A DNA stretch of 64,000 nucleotides from an uncultured Methanoregula sp. (GTDB lineage: Archaea; Halobacteriota; Methanomicrobia; Methanomicrobiales; Methanospirillaceae), in NCBI RefSeq assembly GCF_963678795.1, contig NZ_OY787453.1, positions 1,488,001 through 1,552,000 of the forward strand. Reading direction: 5' to 3'. The position numbers were made by a program, and so were the translations under genes. The notes under the pieces were generated by a model, which saw nothing but the letters and a program-made list of their open reading frames with translations, was not told the origin of the DNA and made no database searches. Of the stretch, positions 53,153-62,102 are shown one piece after another. Numbering within the stretch: position 1 is the stretch's first letter; every line of letters begins with the position of its first letter.

Positions 53153-53521
53153 TGTACCATTTTTTTCGTAATGGGGGGATGTAGAGATGCGTGAGCCGGG
53201 GTGCGGGGATGTTACGCCAAAGGGTTTTAGTGCACGATGAGCGGGTTAAGATCCAACCGGCTGTTGCAGGCCGGGAGTCCGGGTTCTGCATCGCATTTTT
53301 AGCTATTGCGAGGTTGCCCGGGCGGAGTGGATTGATCCGGATGGCGTGAAGATGTGCGGGCGGTGTTATGGGAAGGGGGTGCGGGAGGATGCAGGAGGAG
53401 AGGGCTAGTTGAAGCGTTTGACTGGGTGGGTTTACAAAATCAAACTACTAAAAATATTCTCCCGGTATATATGAAAATCTATAAATGAGGAATTTCTCAA
53501 TTATGTATTGAAGATGTTCCA
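53153..53521. other. Boundary of the defence island
   Basis: GC-rich until about 53430, then abruptly AT-rich. The sequence AACTACTAAAAAT at 53443-53455 recurs at 55424-55436. No gene seen; a TATA-like TATATAT lies at about 53465. Confidence 0.45.
53443..53455 (+). repeat. 13-bp direct repeat, left copy (AACTACTAAAAAT)
   Basis: Identical to 55424-55436; the two copies flank the FRG and DUF262 genes, as expected for a small inserted cassette, although chance cannot be excluded. Confidence 0.5.
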
Positions 53522-54265
53522 ATGAAATTTCCCACAAAAAAAGTGAAAAGTGTTGAAAGTCTATTAAAGAATCTTAGAGAGCATCTCAAAGAATTGAACG
53601 AACCAGTTTGGTTTCGAGGTCATGCGGATAAAGCATGGTCTTTAGAATCTTCATTTGATAGATTGCACGGGACAAAAAACGAACGTGATTTGATAAATAA
53701 TTTTAAGAAACATGCAACATTGATTCTAGAAAAAAATATTAACCCCAATGGATTTGAATGGTTATTTTTGATGCAGCATTATGGAGTCCCAACTCGATTA
53801 TTGGATTGGACAGAAAGTCCACTATTTGGACTATATTTTGTTGTTAGTGACCCCAATTTTCACGACAAGGATGGTATCCTGTGGGCACTTCTTCCAACGA
53901 AATTAAATCAAACAGCAAATTATAATTATTCTCATCCTAGTGTAATTCCATCATTTGATGATGAGGATCTAGAGCATTATTTACCCCAAAAGTTATTACA
54001 GATTTCAGGAAGAGGCCCGGATTTGCCCATAGCTGCAATTGCGACGAGAAATAATCGACGGATGCAGGCACAATTGAGTGTTTTTACAATTTCCTCAGGT
54101 AAAGATCATCCGATTGATCAAATTTCGGATCAACAGCATGTATGGAAATACGAAGTACCTTCCGAGAGTAAAAAAAACATCTTTCAAGAATTGAAATATT
54201 TGGCAATTAATGAATTTTCTTTATTCCCTGAATTAGATCGAATATGGAGCTCTTTGCAAGAATAA
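53522..54265 (+). CDS. FRG-domain protein
   Basis: A 247-residue soluble protein of the FRG family, named for the F-R-G motif seen here in VWFRGHADKAW (29-39). The second signature, QHYGVPTRLLDWTESPL (about 84-100), and a Tyr-rich core fit the domain, an ADP-ribosyltransferase-like or nuclease-like fold often encoded in anti-phage loci; its exact activity is not settled. AT-rich, followed after 12 bp by the DUF262 gene. ATG 53522 lies after AT-rich promoter sequence. Presumed defence effector by context. Confidence 0.85.
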   Translation: MKFPTKKVKSVESLLKNLREHLKELNEPVWFRGHADKAWSLESSFDRLHGTKNERDLINNFKKHATLILEKNINPNGFEWLFLMQHYGVPTRLLDWTESPLFGLYFVVSDPNFHDKDGILWALLPTKLNQTANYNYSHPSVIPSFDDEDLEHYLPQKLLQISGRGPDLPIAAIATRNNRRMQAQLSVFTISSGKDHPIDQISDQQHVWKYEVPSESKKNIFQELKYLAINEFSLFPELDRIWSSLQE

Positions 54266-54277
54266 CTGGAGGATTAA

Positions 54278-55357
54278 ATGTCTTATATTTTCACACGAGA
54301 GATGAAAAATAACAACATCACAAGGATTTACTCAGAACGAGAATTTTTGGAGAGCGATCCTGTCTACCAGAGAGATAGTGATATTTGGGATGAACCAAAA
54401 AAGCAACTTTTCATTGATTCAATATTGAATGATTACGATATTCCAAAACTATATTTTAATTCTCACTTAAGCCCTAGATCTAACTCGAAGGGGCAGGAAA
54501 AAAAAGGTTATGAGTACTCAATTATTGACGGAAAACAAAGATTAGAAGCAATTTGGGGATTTATTAACGGAGATTTTAACTTAAGTAAAGATTTTATCTA
54601 TTTCGTCGATGAATCAATAAAAGCAGGTAATTTATCCTATGACGAGCTGGGCAAAAAATATCCACGACTAAGAAATAAATTTGATTCGACAAATTTACCG
54701 ATTATAGAAGTAGAATCAGATGAATCTGATCTGATTGAGGATATGTTCTCTAGATTGAATGAGGCGGTTCCACTTAATTCTGCAGAGAATCGCAACGCAA
54801 TAGGCGGACCGATGGCAGCAGTTATTAGAGATGTTGCGAAACATCATTTCTTTAAACAAAAAGTCTATTTTAAAGATATTCGATATAGGCATCGTGAGGT
54901 CGCAGCACGATTATTGTTCATAGAATATTATTTGGTGGGGAAAAATCAAATTTTTGATACAAAGAAACCCCTTCTTGATAACTTTGTAAAAATATTTAAA
55001 AAATCAAAAAGTATTTCCACGAATCCCATTAAAGAAGGTGTTATTTCGAATTTACTGGTACTAAATGAAATATTTACTGACAAAGATATTTTATTAAAAT
55101 CACAATCTGTAATCCCAATTTACTATCTTGTAGCAAGAGAATTGAGAGGAACACTATTTGAAAGAAATATGACAAGGGATAATCTACAAAAATTTATTAA
55201 CGCGGTATCTAAAAACAAAGAGATTGCAACAACTGAAATTGGAAACGCAGATTTTGATTTATTGGATTATAATCAGATGAGCATACAAGGAACTAATGAT
55301 GCCTCCTCTATCAAAGAAAGAACAAGAATCCTAAAAGAATTTCTCTTAAAGCAATAG
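54278..55357 (+). CDS. DUF262 (GmrS/ParB-like) protein
   Basis: A 359-residue protein. The DUF262 signatures are DPVYQRDSDIW (27-37) and IIDGKQRLEAIWGF (about 87-100), in the ParB/sulfiredoxin-like fold that in GmrSD and related systems hydrolyses NTPs or senses modified DNA. The C-terminal part is helical, with ENRNAIGG and RHREVAARLLFIEYY. No C-terminal HNH (DUF1524) domain is visible, so any nuclease would be supplied in trans. Coupled with the FRG gene (12-bp gap; AGGATTAA upstream), forming a two-gene defence module. Confidence 0.85.
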   Translation: MSYIFTREMKNNNITRIYSEREFLESDPVYQRDSDIWDEPKKQLFIDSILNDYDIPKLYFNSHLSPRSNSKGQEKKGYEYSIIDGKQRLEAIWGFINGDFNLSKDFIYFVDESIKAGNLSYDELGKKYPRLRNKFDSTNLPIIEVESDESDLIEDMFSRLNEAVPLNSAENRNAIGGPMAAVIRDVAKHHFFKQKVYFKDIRYRHREVAARLLFIEYYLVGKNQIFDTKKPLLDNFVKIFKKSKSISTNPIKEGVISNLLVLNEIFTDKDILLKSQSVIPIYYLVARELRGTLFERNMTRDNLQKFINAVSKNKEIATTEIGNADFDLLDYNQMSIQGTNDASSIKERTRILKEFLLKQ

Positions 55358-55423
55358 AATTTTTATAATCTCTTTCGAATCTGAATAAATCCATATTTTT
55401 AATACACATCCTGGACTAGACTT

Positions 55424-55436
55424 AACTACTAAAAAT
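55424..55436 (+). repeat. 13-bp direct repeat, right copy
   Basis: AACTACTAAAAAT, identical to 53443-53455; its last two bases are the first bases of the methyltransferase ATG. Confidence 0.5.
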
Positions 55437-56706
55437 GAAACATCAGTTCGTCGTTCTTGATATGTTCTCCGGCGGGGGCGGCCTTACTGAAGGATTTGTC
55501 CGGCAATCATTTGATTTTGTTGCTCATATTGAGAAAGACCCACATGCTGTCAATACTCTTCGGACCCGATTGCTATTTCATAATCTCCAGGATCATAAAG
55601 ATCAAAATCTCTATCAACAGTATTATGAAGGTAAAATTTCGCGAGAGGATTTTGTTAGTGAGGCCTTAACGGAAACTGATCGAAAACATTTGATCATCGA
55701 TCAGGAAATCGGTCGGTTAAATGAAAAAAAAATTATTGCAGATATAAAAGCGGAATTGAGTTCCCGGTTTGGTCGAACCCATGTGGATGTAATGATCGGG
55801 GGTCCTCCCTGCCAGGCATACTCACTTGTGGGTCGTGGAAAAGACGAACACGGAATGCTGAATGATCCCCGTAATTATCTTTATAAACACTATTTGCATT
55901 TTCTGAAGGTTTTTCAGCCGGAATTATTTGTATTTGAAAATGTGCCGGGAATAATAAGTGCAAAGAATGGTGAAATCTATAACAATGTAATTAGCGGATG
56001 CTCATCGCTCGGTTATCATCTGGACAAAAAAACGCATATCCTGAATGCAAACAATTTTGGCGTCCTTCAAAACCGACGCAGAGTAATTTTTATCGGGTGG
56101 AAAAAAGAGCACAAACACATGGAATATCCCGATTTTCCTGTAATATCCATTAATGAAAATATCAATGGAATTTTAAAAGATCTACCTAAACTTCAGGCCG
56201 GTGATGGAACGGATAATCTTCAGCCATATAGCGATCAAAAACCATCCCCATATTTACTTCGAAATAAGGTAAGAACAGGAAATAGCGGGATTCGACACCA
56301 CTTCGCTCGTAAACATAATGAAAATGACTTAACAATTTACAAAATCGCCCAAAGGAAATGGATAGATTCTCGGGAGAGATTGCACTACAATGAATTACCG
56401 GAACAATTGAAAACTCATGAAAAACGAGAGATTTTCCGTGATCGGTTCAAAGTCGTTGATGGTCTATCATATTCGCATGCAATCTTGGCACATCTCGGAA
56501 AAGACGGTCATTATTTTATTCATCCGGATCCCTCACAAGTCAGATCACTGACGGTCAGAGAGGCCGCCCGGATCCAGTCTTTCCCCGACGATTATTTATT
56601 TGAAGGGCCGCGTCTTGCAAAATATGTACAGATCGGAAATGCCGTCCCGCCCCTGATGGCTGAGGGGATCGCCGGAAAAATTCGGGAGATGCTTAATACA
56701 ATTTGA
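55435..56706 (+). CDS. DNA (cytosine-5) methyltransferase
   Basis: A 423-residue C5-cytosine DNA methyltransferase using SAM. Motif I DMFSGGGGLTEG (9-20), motif IV GGPPCQAYS with nucleophile Cys126, motif VI FENVPG (167-172), motif VIII QNRRRVIFIG, and motifs IX-X with TVREAARIQSFPDDY and QIGNAVPP are present in order. The target-recognition region lies about 250-345. It heads the MORC-ATPase/Z1/PD-(D/E)XK/AIPR series on the same strand, so it protects host DNA for that restriction-like system (inference). Length and domain order are normal. Confidence 0.95.
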   Translation: MKHQFVVLDMFSGGGGLTEGFVRQSFDFVAHIEKDPHAVNTLRTRLLFHNLQDHKDQNLYQQYYEGKISREDFVSEALTETDRKHLIIDQEIGRLNEKKIIADIKAELSSRFGRTHVDVMIGGPPCQAYSLVGRGKDEHGMLNDPRNYLYKHYLHFLKVFQPELFVFENVPGIISAKNGEIYNNVISGCSSLGYHLDKKTHILNANNFGVLQNRRRVIFIGWKKEHKHMEYPDFPVISINENINGILKDLPKLQAGDGTDNLQPYSDQKPSPYLLRNKVRTGNSGIRHHFARKHNENDLTIYKIAQRKWIDSRERLHYNELPEQLKTHEKREIFRDRFKVVDGLSYSHAILAHLGKDGHYFIHPDPSQVRSLTVREAARIQSFPDDYLFEGPRLAKYVQIGNAVPPLMAEGIAGKIREMLNTI

Positions 56707-56787
56707 TAATTAAAACACAATAAATAATACCAATCGGACTACACAGATCGAAGTACCGAGTGTATTTCCCTCGATTGTGATGATTGA

Positions 56788-58329
56788 ATGAATATAACTC
56801 CTACGAATACAACTCTTTCTGATTTTTATGATATTGTAGCCCCGGATGCCGGTGCGATGATAGAAACACTACGGGCATTCGGTTATCATCTCGAAACTTC
56901 CATTGCAGATATTATCGATAACAGTGTTTTCGCAGGCGCACATAATATTTGGATTGATTGTACGTGGGCCGGGGAAATGTCCACTATCGCAATCCGGGAT
57001 GATGGTTGTGGGATGTCTGAGGAAGTCTTAAAAAATGCAATGCGACCCGGAAGTAAAAATCCACTCCAGGATCGGGACTCCAAAGATCTCGGAAGATTTG
57101 GTCTGGGATTGAAGACAGCATCATTTTCACAATGCCGGAAACTGACGGTCGGATCCAAGTCTGAAGGCAACGGAATCGCCATAAGAAGCTGGGATCTGGA
57201 TTATGTGAACGAGTGTGGGGAATGGCGTCTTATTCGTCCCAATAAAGAGAATATTCATCCGGTTTTTTCGATTCTTGATCACCAGAAATGCGGAACGATT
57301 GTACTCTGGGAAAAAATCGACAGAATGATCAAAGGGACTGATATCAATGATGAAAAACATCAGAATCATTTTTTTGAACAACTGGATATCCTGAAAAGTC
57401 ATCTTGCGATGGTTTTTCATCGGTTTCTTGAAAAACCAAATGGTCTGAAAATATTTCTTAATGAAAAAGAGGTAAAACCCTGGGATCCCTTTCTGCGGAA
57501 TCACCCGTCCACACAACATCTGCCTCCCGAATACATAATATATTGCGGTAAAAAAATCAACATCAGACCTTTTGTTTTACCTCATCGTTCAAAACTTGAT
57601 GACAGGACTTATGAATTGTCCGGAGGGCCGGGGGGATGGAATGAACGGCAGGGCTTTTACGTATATCGTAATGAACGCCTGATTGTTCCTGGGGACTGGC
57701 TTGGGCTGGTATTCAGAAAAGGGCAAACTATCAGAAAAGAACAGTTTACAAAACTTGCCCGTATAATGGTTGACATTCCAAATTCATTTGATGGTGACTG
57801 GAAAATTGATGTCAAAAAATCGGTTGCCCGACCACCGAACCGGATAAAAGATAAATTTCAACGTATATCACGACTGACAATTGAGCAGGCAATCTCTGTA
57901 TACCGATACCGGGGGAAAGTATCGGAACGAAATAATGATCCCTCATTTTCATTCCCCTGGTCTACATCAGTTCACCATGGTATGTATCATTATTCCATTA
58001 ACCGTGAACATCCATTAGTTTCTGATATTCTTAGAAATTCCGGTAATGCAAGAAAAAAAATCCAGGCAATGCTGAGGATTATTGAAGAAACGGTACCCGT
58101 TCCCCTGATTATCCTTAATGATTCAACCAATCCTGACAAAATTCAGCGACCTTTTGAAGATGTACCTCCAGCCGAGTTGAAAAGTGTTCTGGAAGAGATA
58201 TGGAAATCCCTGATTGAAAGTGGTATTCCAAATGCAGACGCAAAAAAACGTCTGCATCATATGGAACCATTTTCAGACTTCCCGGATTTCGTTGATAATT
58301 TTATTCTGAACCAGACCGGTGATAACTGA
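56788..58329 (+). CDS. MORC/MutL-like GHKL ATPase
   Basis: A 513-residue protein with a GHKL ATP-binding domain: ADIIDNSVFAG (40-50, N-box; Asp at the position where MutL has the catalytic Glu), DDGCGMS (71-77) and GRFGLGLKTASF (103-114), then an S5-like domain and a C-terminal helical region (420-513). Prokaryotic MORC-like ATPases of this kind occur in restriction-type loci together with Z1 and PD-(D/E)XK proteins. It likely acts as an ATP-dependent clamp or loader on DNA. Start ATG 56788. Its stop is one base before the Z1 ATG. Confidence 0.85.
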   Translation: MNITPTNTTLSDFYDIVAPDAGAMIETLRAFGYHLETSIADIIDNSVFAGAHNIWIDCTWAGEMSTIAIRDDGCGMSEEVLKNAMRPGSKNPLQDRDSKDLGRFGLGLKTASFSQCRKLTVGSKSEGNGIAIRSWDLDYVNECGEWRLIRPNKENIHPVFSILDHQKCGTIVLWEKIDRMIKGTDINDEKHQNHFFEQLDILKSHLAMVFHRFLEKPNGLKIFLNEKEVKPWDPFLRNHPSTQHLPPEYIIYCGKKINIRPFVLPHRSKLDDRTYELSGGPGGWNERQGFYVYRNERLIVPGDWLGLVFRKGQTIRKEQFTKLARIMVDIPNSFDGDWKIDVKKSVARPPNRIKDKFQRISRLTIEQAISVYRYRGKVSERNNDPSFSFPWSTSVHHGMYHYSINREHPLVSDILRNSGNARKKIQAMLRIIEETVPVPLIILNDSTNPDKIQRPFEDVPPAELKSVLEEIWKSLIESGIPNADAKKRLHHMEPFSDFPDFVDNFILNQTGDN

Positions 58330-58330
58330 T

Positions 58331-61096
58331 ATGTCTACCTATGAAACGGCCAGGAGTCTTGTCCTGGTGATGCTAAAAAACTCCCCGAATCCGACGAGTG
58401 AAATTATCCGGGATAATGTCACGCAGGTTCTTTCAATGCTTTCCAAATTGCCGGAATATGAACCTGTTGACATTGAATATCTTATAAAAGATATTGAATC
58501 TCGTTGCGAGATCTGGAAAGGCCGGGCAACGATATTGAAGGGCAACCAGAAAGATCACATTATCTGGCTCCCTTCGAAAAAAAGTCAGATTGACTGGAAG
58601 TTCTGGCGCCGTTATCAGCGTTATCTCATGGAAGCAAAAAGTATTCCGGAATCTTCCTTAATCAAAATTGATGATTTTACCGATCGGGTTTTAGAACAGC
58701 TCGAAAATCCGACTCGTGATGGGGAATGGGATCGCAGGGGAATGGTTGTCGGTCAGGTACAATCAGGAAAAACTTCCAATTACACAGGAGTAATCTGTAA
58801 AGCAGCTGACGCCGGTTATAAGTTAATCATTGTTCTTGCCGGAATGCACAAGAGTCTCAGGAGTCAGACGCAGATTCGTCTTGATGAAGGCTTCCTTGGT
58901 TTTGATACCCGCCAGGCACGGAAATTCGATAAAGAAAATATGCGAATCGGTGTTGGAGATTTACCCGGGGAGGAATTTATTACGGTCCATTCCCTGACCA
59001 GCAGCGAAGATAATGGGGATTTCAAAAAAACAGTTGCTCAACAGGTAGGTGTTTTACCTGGGGGTGCTGACCCGGTTATTCTCGTCGTGAAAAAACAAAA
59101 ATCGGTCCTTACAAATCTCATCAACTGGGCTATAAGTGTCAGAGGACAGAAAGATCCTCATACCGGAAAAACCGTTGTCAGAAATATTCCGCTTCTCGTT
59201 ATTGATGATGAGGCAGATAACGCTTCTGTAAATACCAAATTAATTCCTGTCGATGAAGAGGGTCAACCCCTTGCGGATTATGATGTCAGTGCAATCAATG
59301 GAAAGATCCGGGAATTACTTCATCACTTCGAAAAAAGTGCATATGTCGGTTATACGGCCACACCTTTTGCAAACATATTCATTTTCCCAGAGAGTGAGAC
59401 CGATACCCATGGTGAAGATCTGTTCCCCAGAGATTTTATTATCAACTTACCTCCTCCACCAAACTACATCGGCCCTTCTGAAATTTTCGGTTTAAATCCG
59501 GAAGACGATCCGGACTCAGAAAAGGAACCGGGTCTTCCGATAATACGGATAATCAATGATTATCATCATAAAATGCCAGATTCTCACACCAAGGATTTTG
59601 TACCGAAAGAACTTCCGGGATCACTGAAAGAAGCAATAAAATCCTTCATCATCTGTACTGCTGCCAGAAAAACCCGTGGAGAGAGAAACTGTCATAACTC
59701 AATGCTCGTACATATCACACGGTATACTGCGGTTCAGGCAGAACTTGCAGATCTTATCAGTCAGGAGCTGATCGCTCAGCGACGCAGGCTCGAATATGAA
59801 AAGCCGGATTCCGATTCCAGTATTTATCACGAGATGGAAACGTTATGGAAAACTGACTTCAATCCAACAAGTCATGAAATATCAAGCCGGATTCAGGATC
59901 CGCTTTTAATCCCGATAGCCTGGGACTCCGTAAAAGGAAATCTTTTCGACGCTGCATCAAAAATCCGGGTAAAAATAATCAATGGTACGGCAAAGGATGC
60001 TCTTGATTATAAAGACAACCCGGAAGGAATCAGCATAATCGCTATCGGGGGTGACAAATTATCCCGTGGGCTTACCCTTGAAGGTCTCACAGTCAGTTAC
60101 TATCTGCGTGCGTCAAGAATGTATGACACTCTGATGCAGATGGGGCGATGGTTTGGATTCAGGCCAGGATATATTGATCTCTGTCGTCTTTACACATCAC
60201 AGGAATTAGTAGACTGGTATCGATTCATTAATATCGCATCGGAAGAACTCCGTACAGAATTTGACTTTATGGCTTCGATGAATGCAACACCGAAAGAATA
60301 TGGGCTGATGGTCAGAACTCATCCCGATGGTCTTAAAATAACTTCTGTAAATAAAATGAGATCCGGAACCGAAATGGATCTATCGTTTTCCAATTCCATC
60401 GAACAAACTGTCTTTTTTGACAGGAATGACGTCATCCAGAAACAAAACCTGCTTCTCATCGAAAAATTTATTCGAAAGCTCGGAGAGGCAAACGGAAATA
60501 TCGAAGGTACTCCTTACTGGACAGATATACCACCAGGTCAGATCCTTGAATTAATTGATGATTTCCAGTTCAAGGAAAGTTCAAAAACACTTCGACATAG
60601 TTTGATTAAACAATATATTGCAAAGCAGAATGCCCTGCAGGAATTAACTTCATGGACCGTTGGATTGATCAATAAACAGAAACCAACAAAATTTCATGAT
60701 TTCGGTAGTTATCACATCGGACTGACACAAAGATATCCGGCCGATCCCGACAATAAAGAATTGTATGCAATTAAAAAAGGGCAGATAATCAGCCCAAAAC
60801 ATGAATTAATCGATCTTTCCGAAGCTGAAAAGCAAAAAGCATTGGACAAAATGTTTAATGATCCAGAGCAACAGGAACAAGATTTGTCAAAAATCTCAAT
60901 TCCAAGTGGTCCGTATATAAGGAGTATACGACCATCGACAAGAGGACTTCTTTTAATTTACCCATTGGATCCAAGTTGTGTCGGCCTCGATAATCCGATC
61001 ATAGGTCTGGCATTTAGTTTCCCATATAGTGAAAATGCAACAACTGTACGTTATAAAGTAAACAATATCTATTGGGAGCAGGAATTTGACAACTGA
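58331..61096 (+). CDS. Z1-domain superfamily 2 helicase-like ATPase
   Basis: A 921-residue NTPase. Walker A GQVQSGKTSN (141-150), Walker B VIDDEAD (about 290-296), VGYTATPFANI (about 337-347), GGDKLSRGLTLEGL (about 570-585) and QMGRWFGFR (about 603-611) are the signatures of SF2 Z1-domain proteins. These occur with MORC-like ATPases in restriction systems. Likely translocates on or remodels DNA to present it for cleavage. ATG 58331 is used; GTG 58319 is upstream. It overlaps the PD-(D/E)XK gene by 11 bp, so the proteins are co-translated. Confidence 0.9.
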   Translation: MSTYETARSLVLVMLKNSPNPTSEIIRDNVTQVLSMLSKLPEYEPVDIEYLIKDIESRCEIWKGRATILKGNQKDHIIWLPSKKSQIDWKFWRRYQRYLMEAKSIPESSLIKIDDFTDRVLEQLENPTRDGEWDRRGMVVGQVQSGKTSNYTGVICKAADAGYKLIIVLAGMHKSLRSQTQIRLDEGFLGFDTRQARKFDKENMRIGVGDLPGEEFITVHSLTSSEDNGDFKKTVAQQVGVLPGGADPVILVVKKQKSVLTNLINWAISVRGQKDPHTGKTVVRNIPLLVIDDEADNASVNTKLIPVDEEGQPLADYDVSAINGKIRELLHHFEKSAYVGYTATPFANIFIFPESETDTHGEDLFPRDFIINLPPPPNYIGPSEIFGLNPEDDPDSEKEPGLPIIRIINDYHHKMPDSHTKDFVPKELPGSLKEAIKSFIICTAARKTRGERNCHNSMLVHITRYTAVQAELADLISQELIAQRRRLEYEKPDSDSSIYHEMETLWKTDFNPTSHEISSRIQDPLLIPIAWDSVKGNLFDAASKIRVKIINGTAKDALDYKDNPEGISIIAIGGDKLSRGLTLEGLTVSYYLRASRMYDTLMQMGRWFGFRPGYIDLCRLYTSQELVDWYRFINIASEELRTEFDFMASMNATPKEYGLMVRTHPDGLKITSVNKMRSGTEMDLSFSNSIEQTVFFDRNDVIQKQNLLLIEKFIRKLGEANGNIEGTPYWTDIPPGQILELIDDFQFKESSKTLRHSLIKQYIAKQNALQELTSWTVGLINKQKPTKFHDFGSYHIGLTQRYPADPDNKELYAIKKGQIISPKHELIDLSEAEKQKALDKMFNDPEQQEQDLSKISIPSGPYIRSIRPSTRGLLLIYPLDPSCVGLDNPIIGLAFSFPYSENATTVRYKVNNIYWEQEFDN

Positions 61097-62102
61097 AGAA
61101 TTTGATTCCATCTGGAAGGTTCTGGAGGATTCATGCACAAATAAACATGATAATGGGATAATTATCCGCAGGATCTCTCCTGATATATCTCATGACATTT
61201 TTCTTGGTTGTGAAAAACCTGCAAATCGTCGGATGTTTCTCATACGGATTGAAAAGCAGAATTATACAAATTTCACGAAATTGCCTCAATTCCGTGGTTT
61301 TGATCTTTCCCCTGTTACTTTTCAAGATGATAGGCCCGATTCTTTAACTATAGGATTTATTCTAAATGATCCTGCATTCATGGACGTATTTTCAACACTT
61401 TGTGAAGATATTTATCATACTGCAGACAAGGAAAAAAATCAAAAACAGATGATCAGGAATGTTATAGAACGTTTGCTAATTTGGAATCAGTTCCTCGATA
61501 TTTTTGGATATCAGGGATTGAGTCCGGAATGTCAGCGCGGTTTATACGGCGAATTAAGGTTTTTAAGAGATGTTTTGTTTAGTCGGATTGGAATTGAAAA
61601 GGCAATCCATGCGTGGAAAGGGCCATCGATGGGAAATCAGGATTTTCAAATATCCGGTACTGGTGTTGAAGTTAAAACAAGTATTGCCAAACAACATCAG
61701 AAAATCCATGTCGCCAGTGAACAGCAACTTGATGATACGGGATTAAATGTACTTTATATCTATTATCTTTCTCTTCGTGAAGTGAACGAATCAGGAGAAA
61801 CACTTCCAGGAGTTATTGATCAAATACGAAAGCAGATTACTTCAGCCAATGGTCCAATTCACCAATTTGAAATACAATTATTTAATACAGGATATATCGA
61901 CAAACAACGGACAAAATATGAGACCTGTGGTTACTTTGATAGGGATATCCATATTTTTCTTGTCAAAAACCAGTTTCCCAGAATTATTGAGAATGATTTG
62001 AAAAATGGAGTGGGAGATGTACATTATTCAATTGATTTATCTTCGTGTATGCCGTTCGAAGTGAGTGATAAAGATTTTTATCAGATTTTGGAAGGAATGT
62101 AA
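61086..62102 (+). CDS. PD-(D/E)XK-motif endonuclease-like protein (DUF4420)
   Basis: A 338-residue protein. The nuclease core is LYGELRFLRD (153-162), GNQDFQI with Asp186, and GVEVKTS with Glu195 and Lys197, a complete PD-(D/E)XK active site with the family's GEL helix. This is the likely DNA-cutting subunit of the locus. Translation starts at a TTG (61086) inside the Z1 coding region, an 11-bp overlap; no ATG fits. Its stop is immediately followed by the GTG of the AIPR gene. Confidence 0.85.
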   Translation: MTTEEFDSIWKVLEDSCTNKHDNGIIIRRISPDISHDIFLGCEKPANRRMFLIRIEKQNYTNFTKLPQFRGFDLSPVTFQDDRPDSLTIGFILNDPAFMDVFSTLCEDIYHTADKEKNQKQMIRNVIERLLIWNQFLDIFGYQGLSPECQRGLYGELRFLRDVLFSRIGIEKAIHAWKGPSMGNQDFQISGTGVEVKTSIAKQHQKIHVASEQQLDDTGLNVLYIYYLSLREVNESGETLPGVIDQIRKQITSANGPIHQFEIQLFNTGYIDKQRTKYETCGYFDRDIHIFLVKNQFPRIIENDLKNGVGDVHYSIDLSSCMPFEVSDKDFYQILEGM

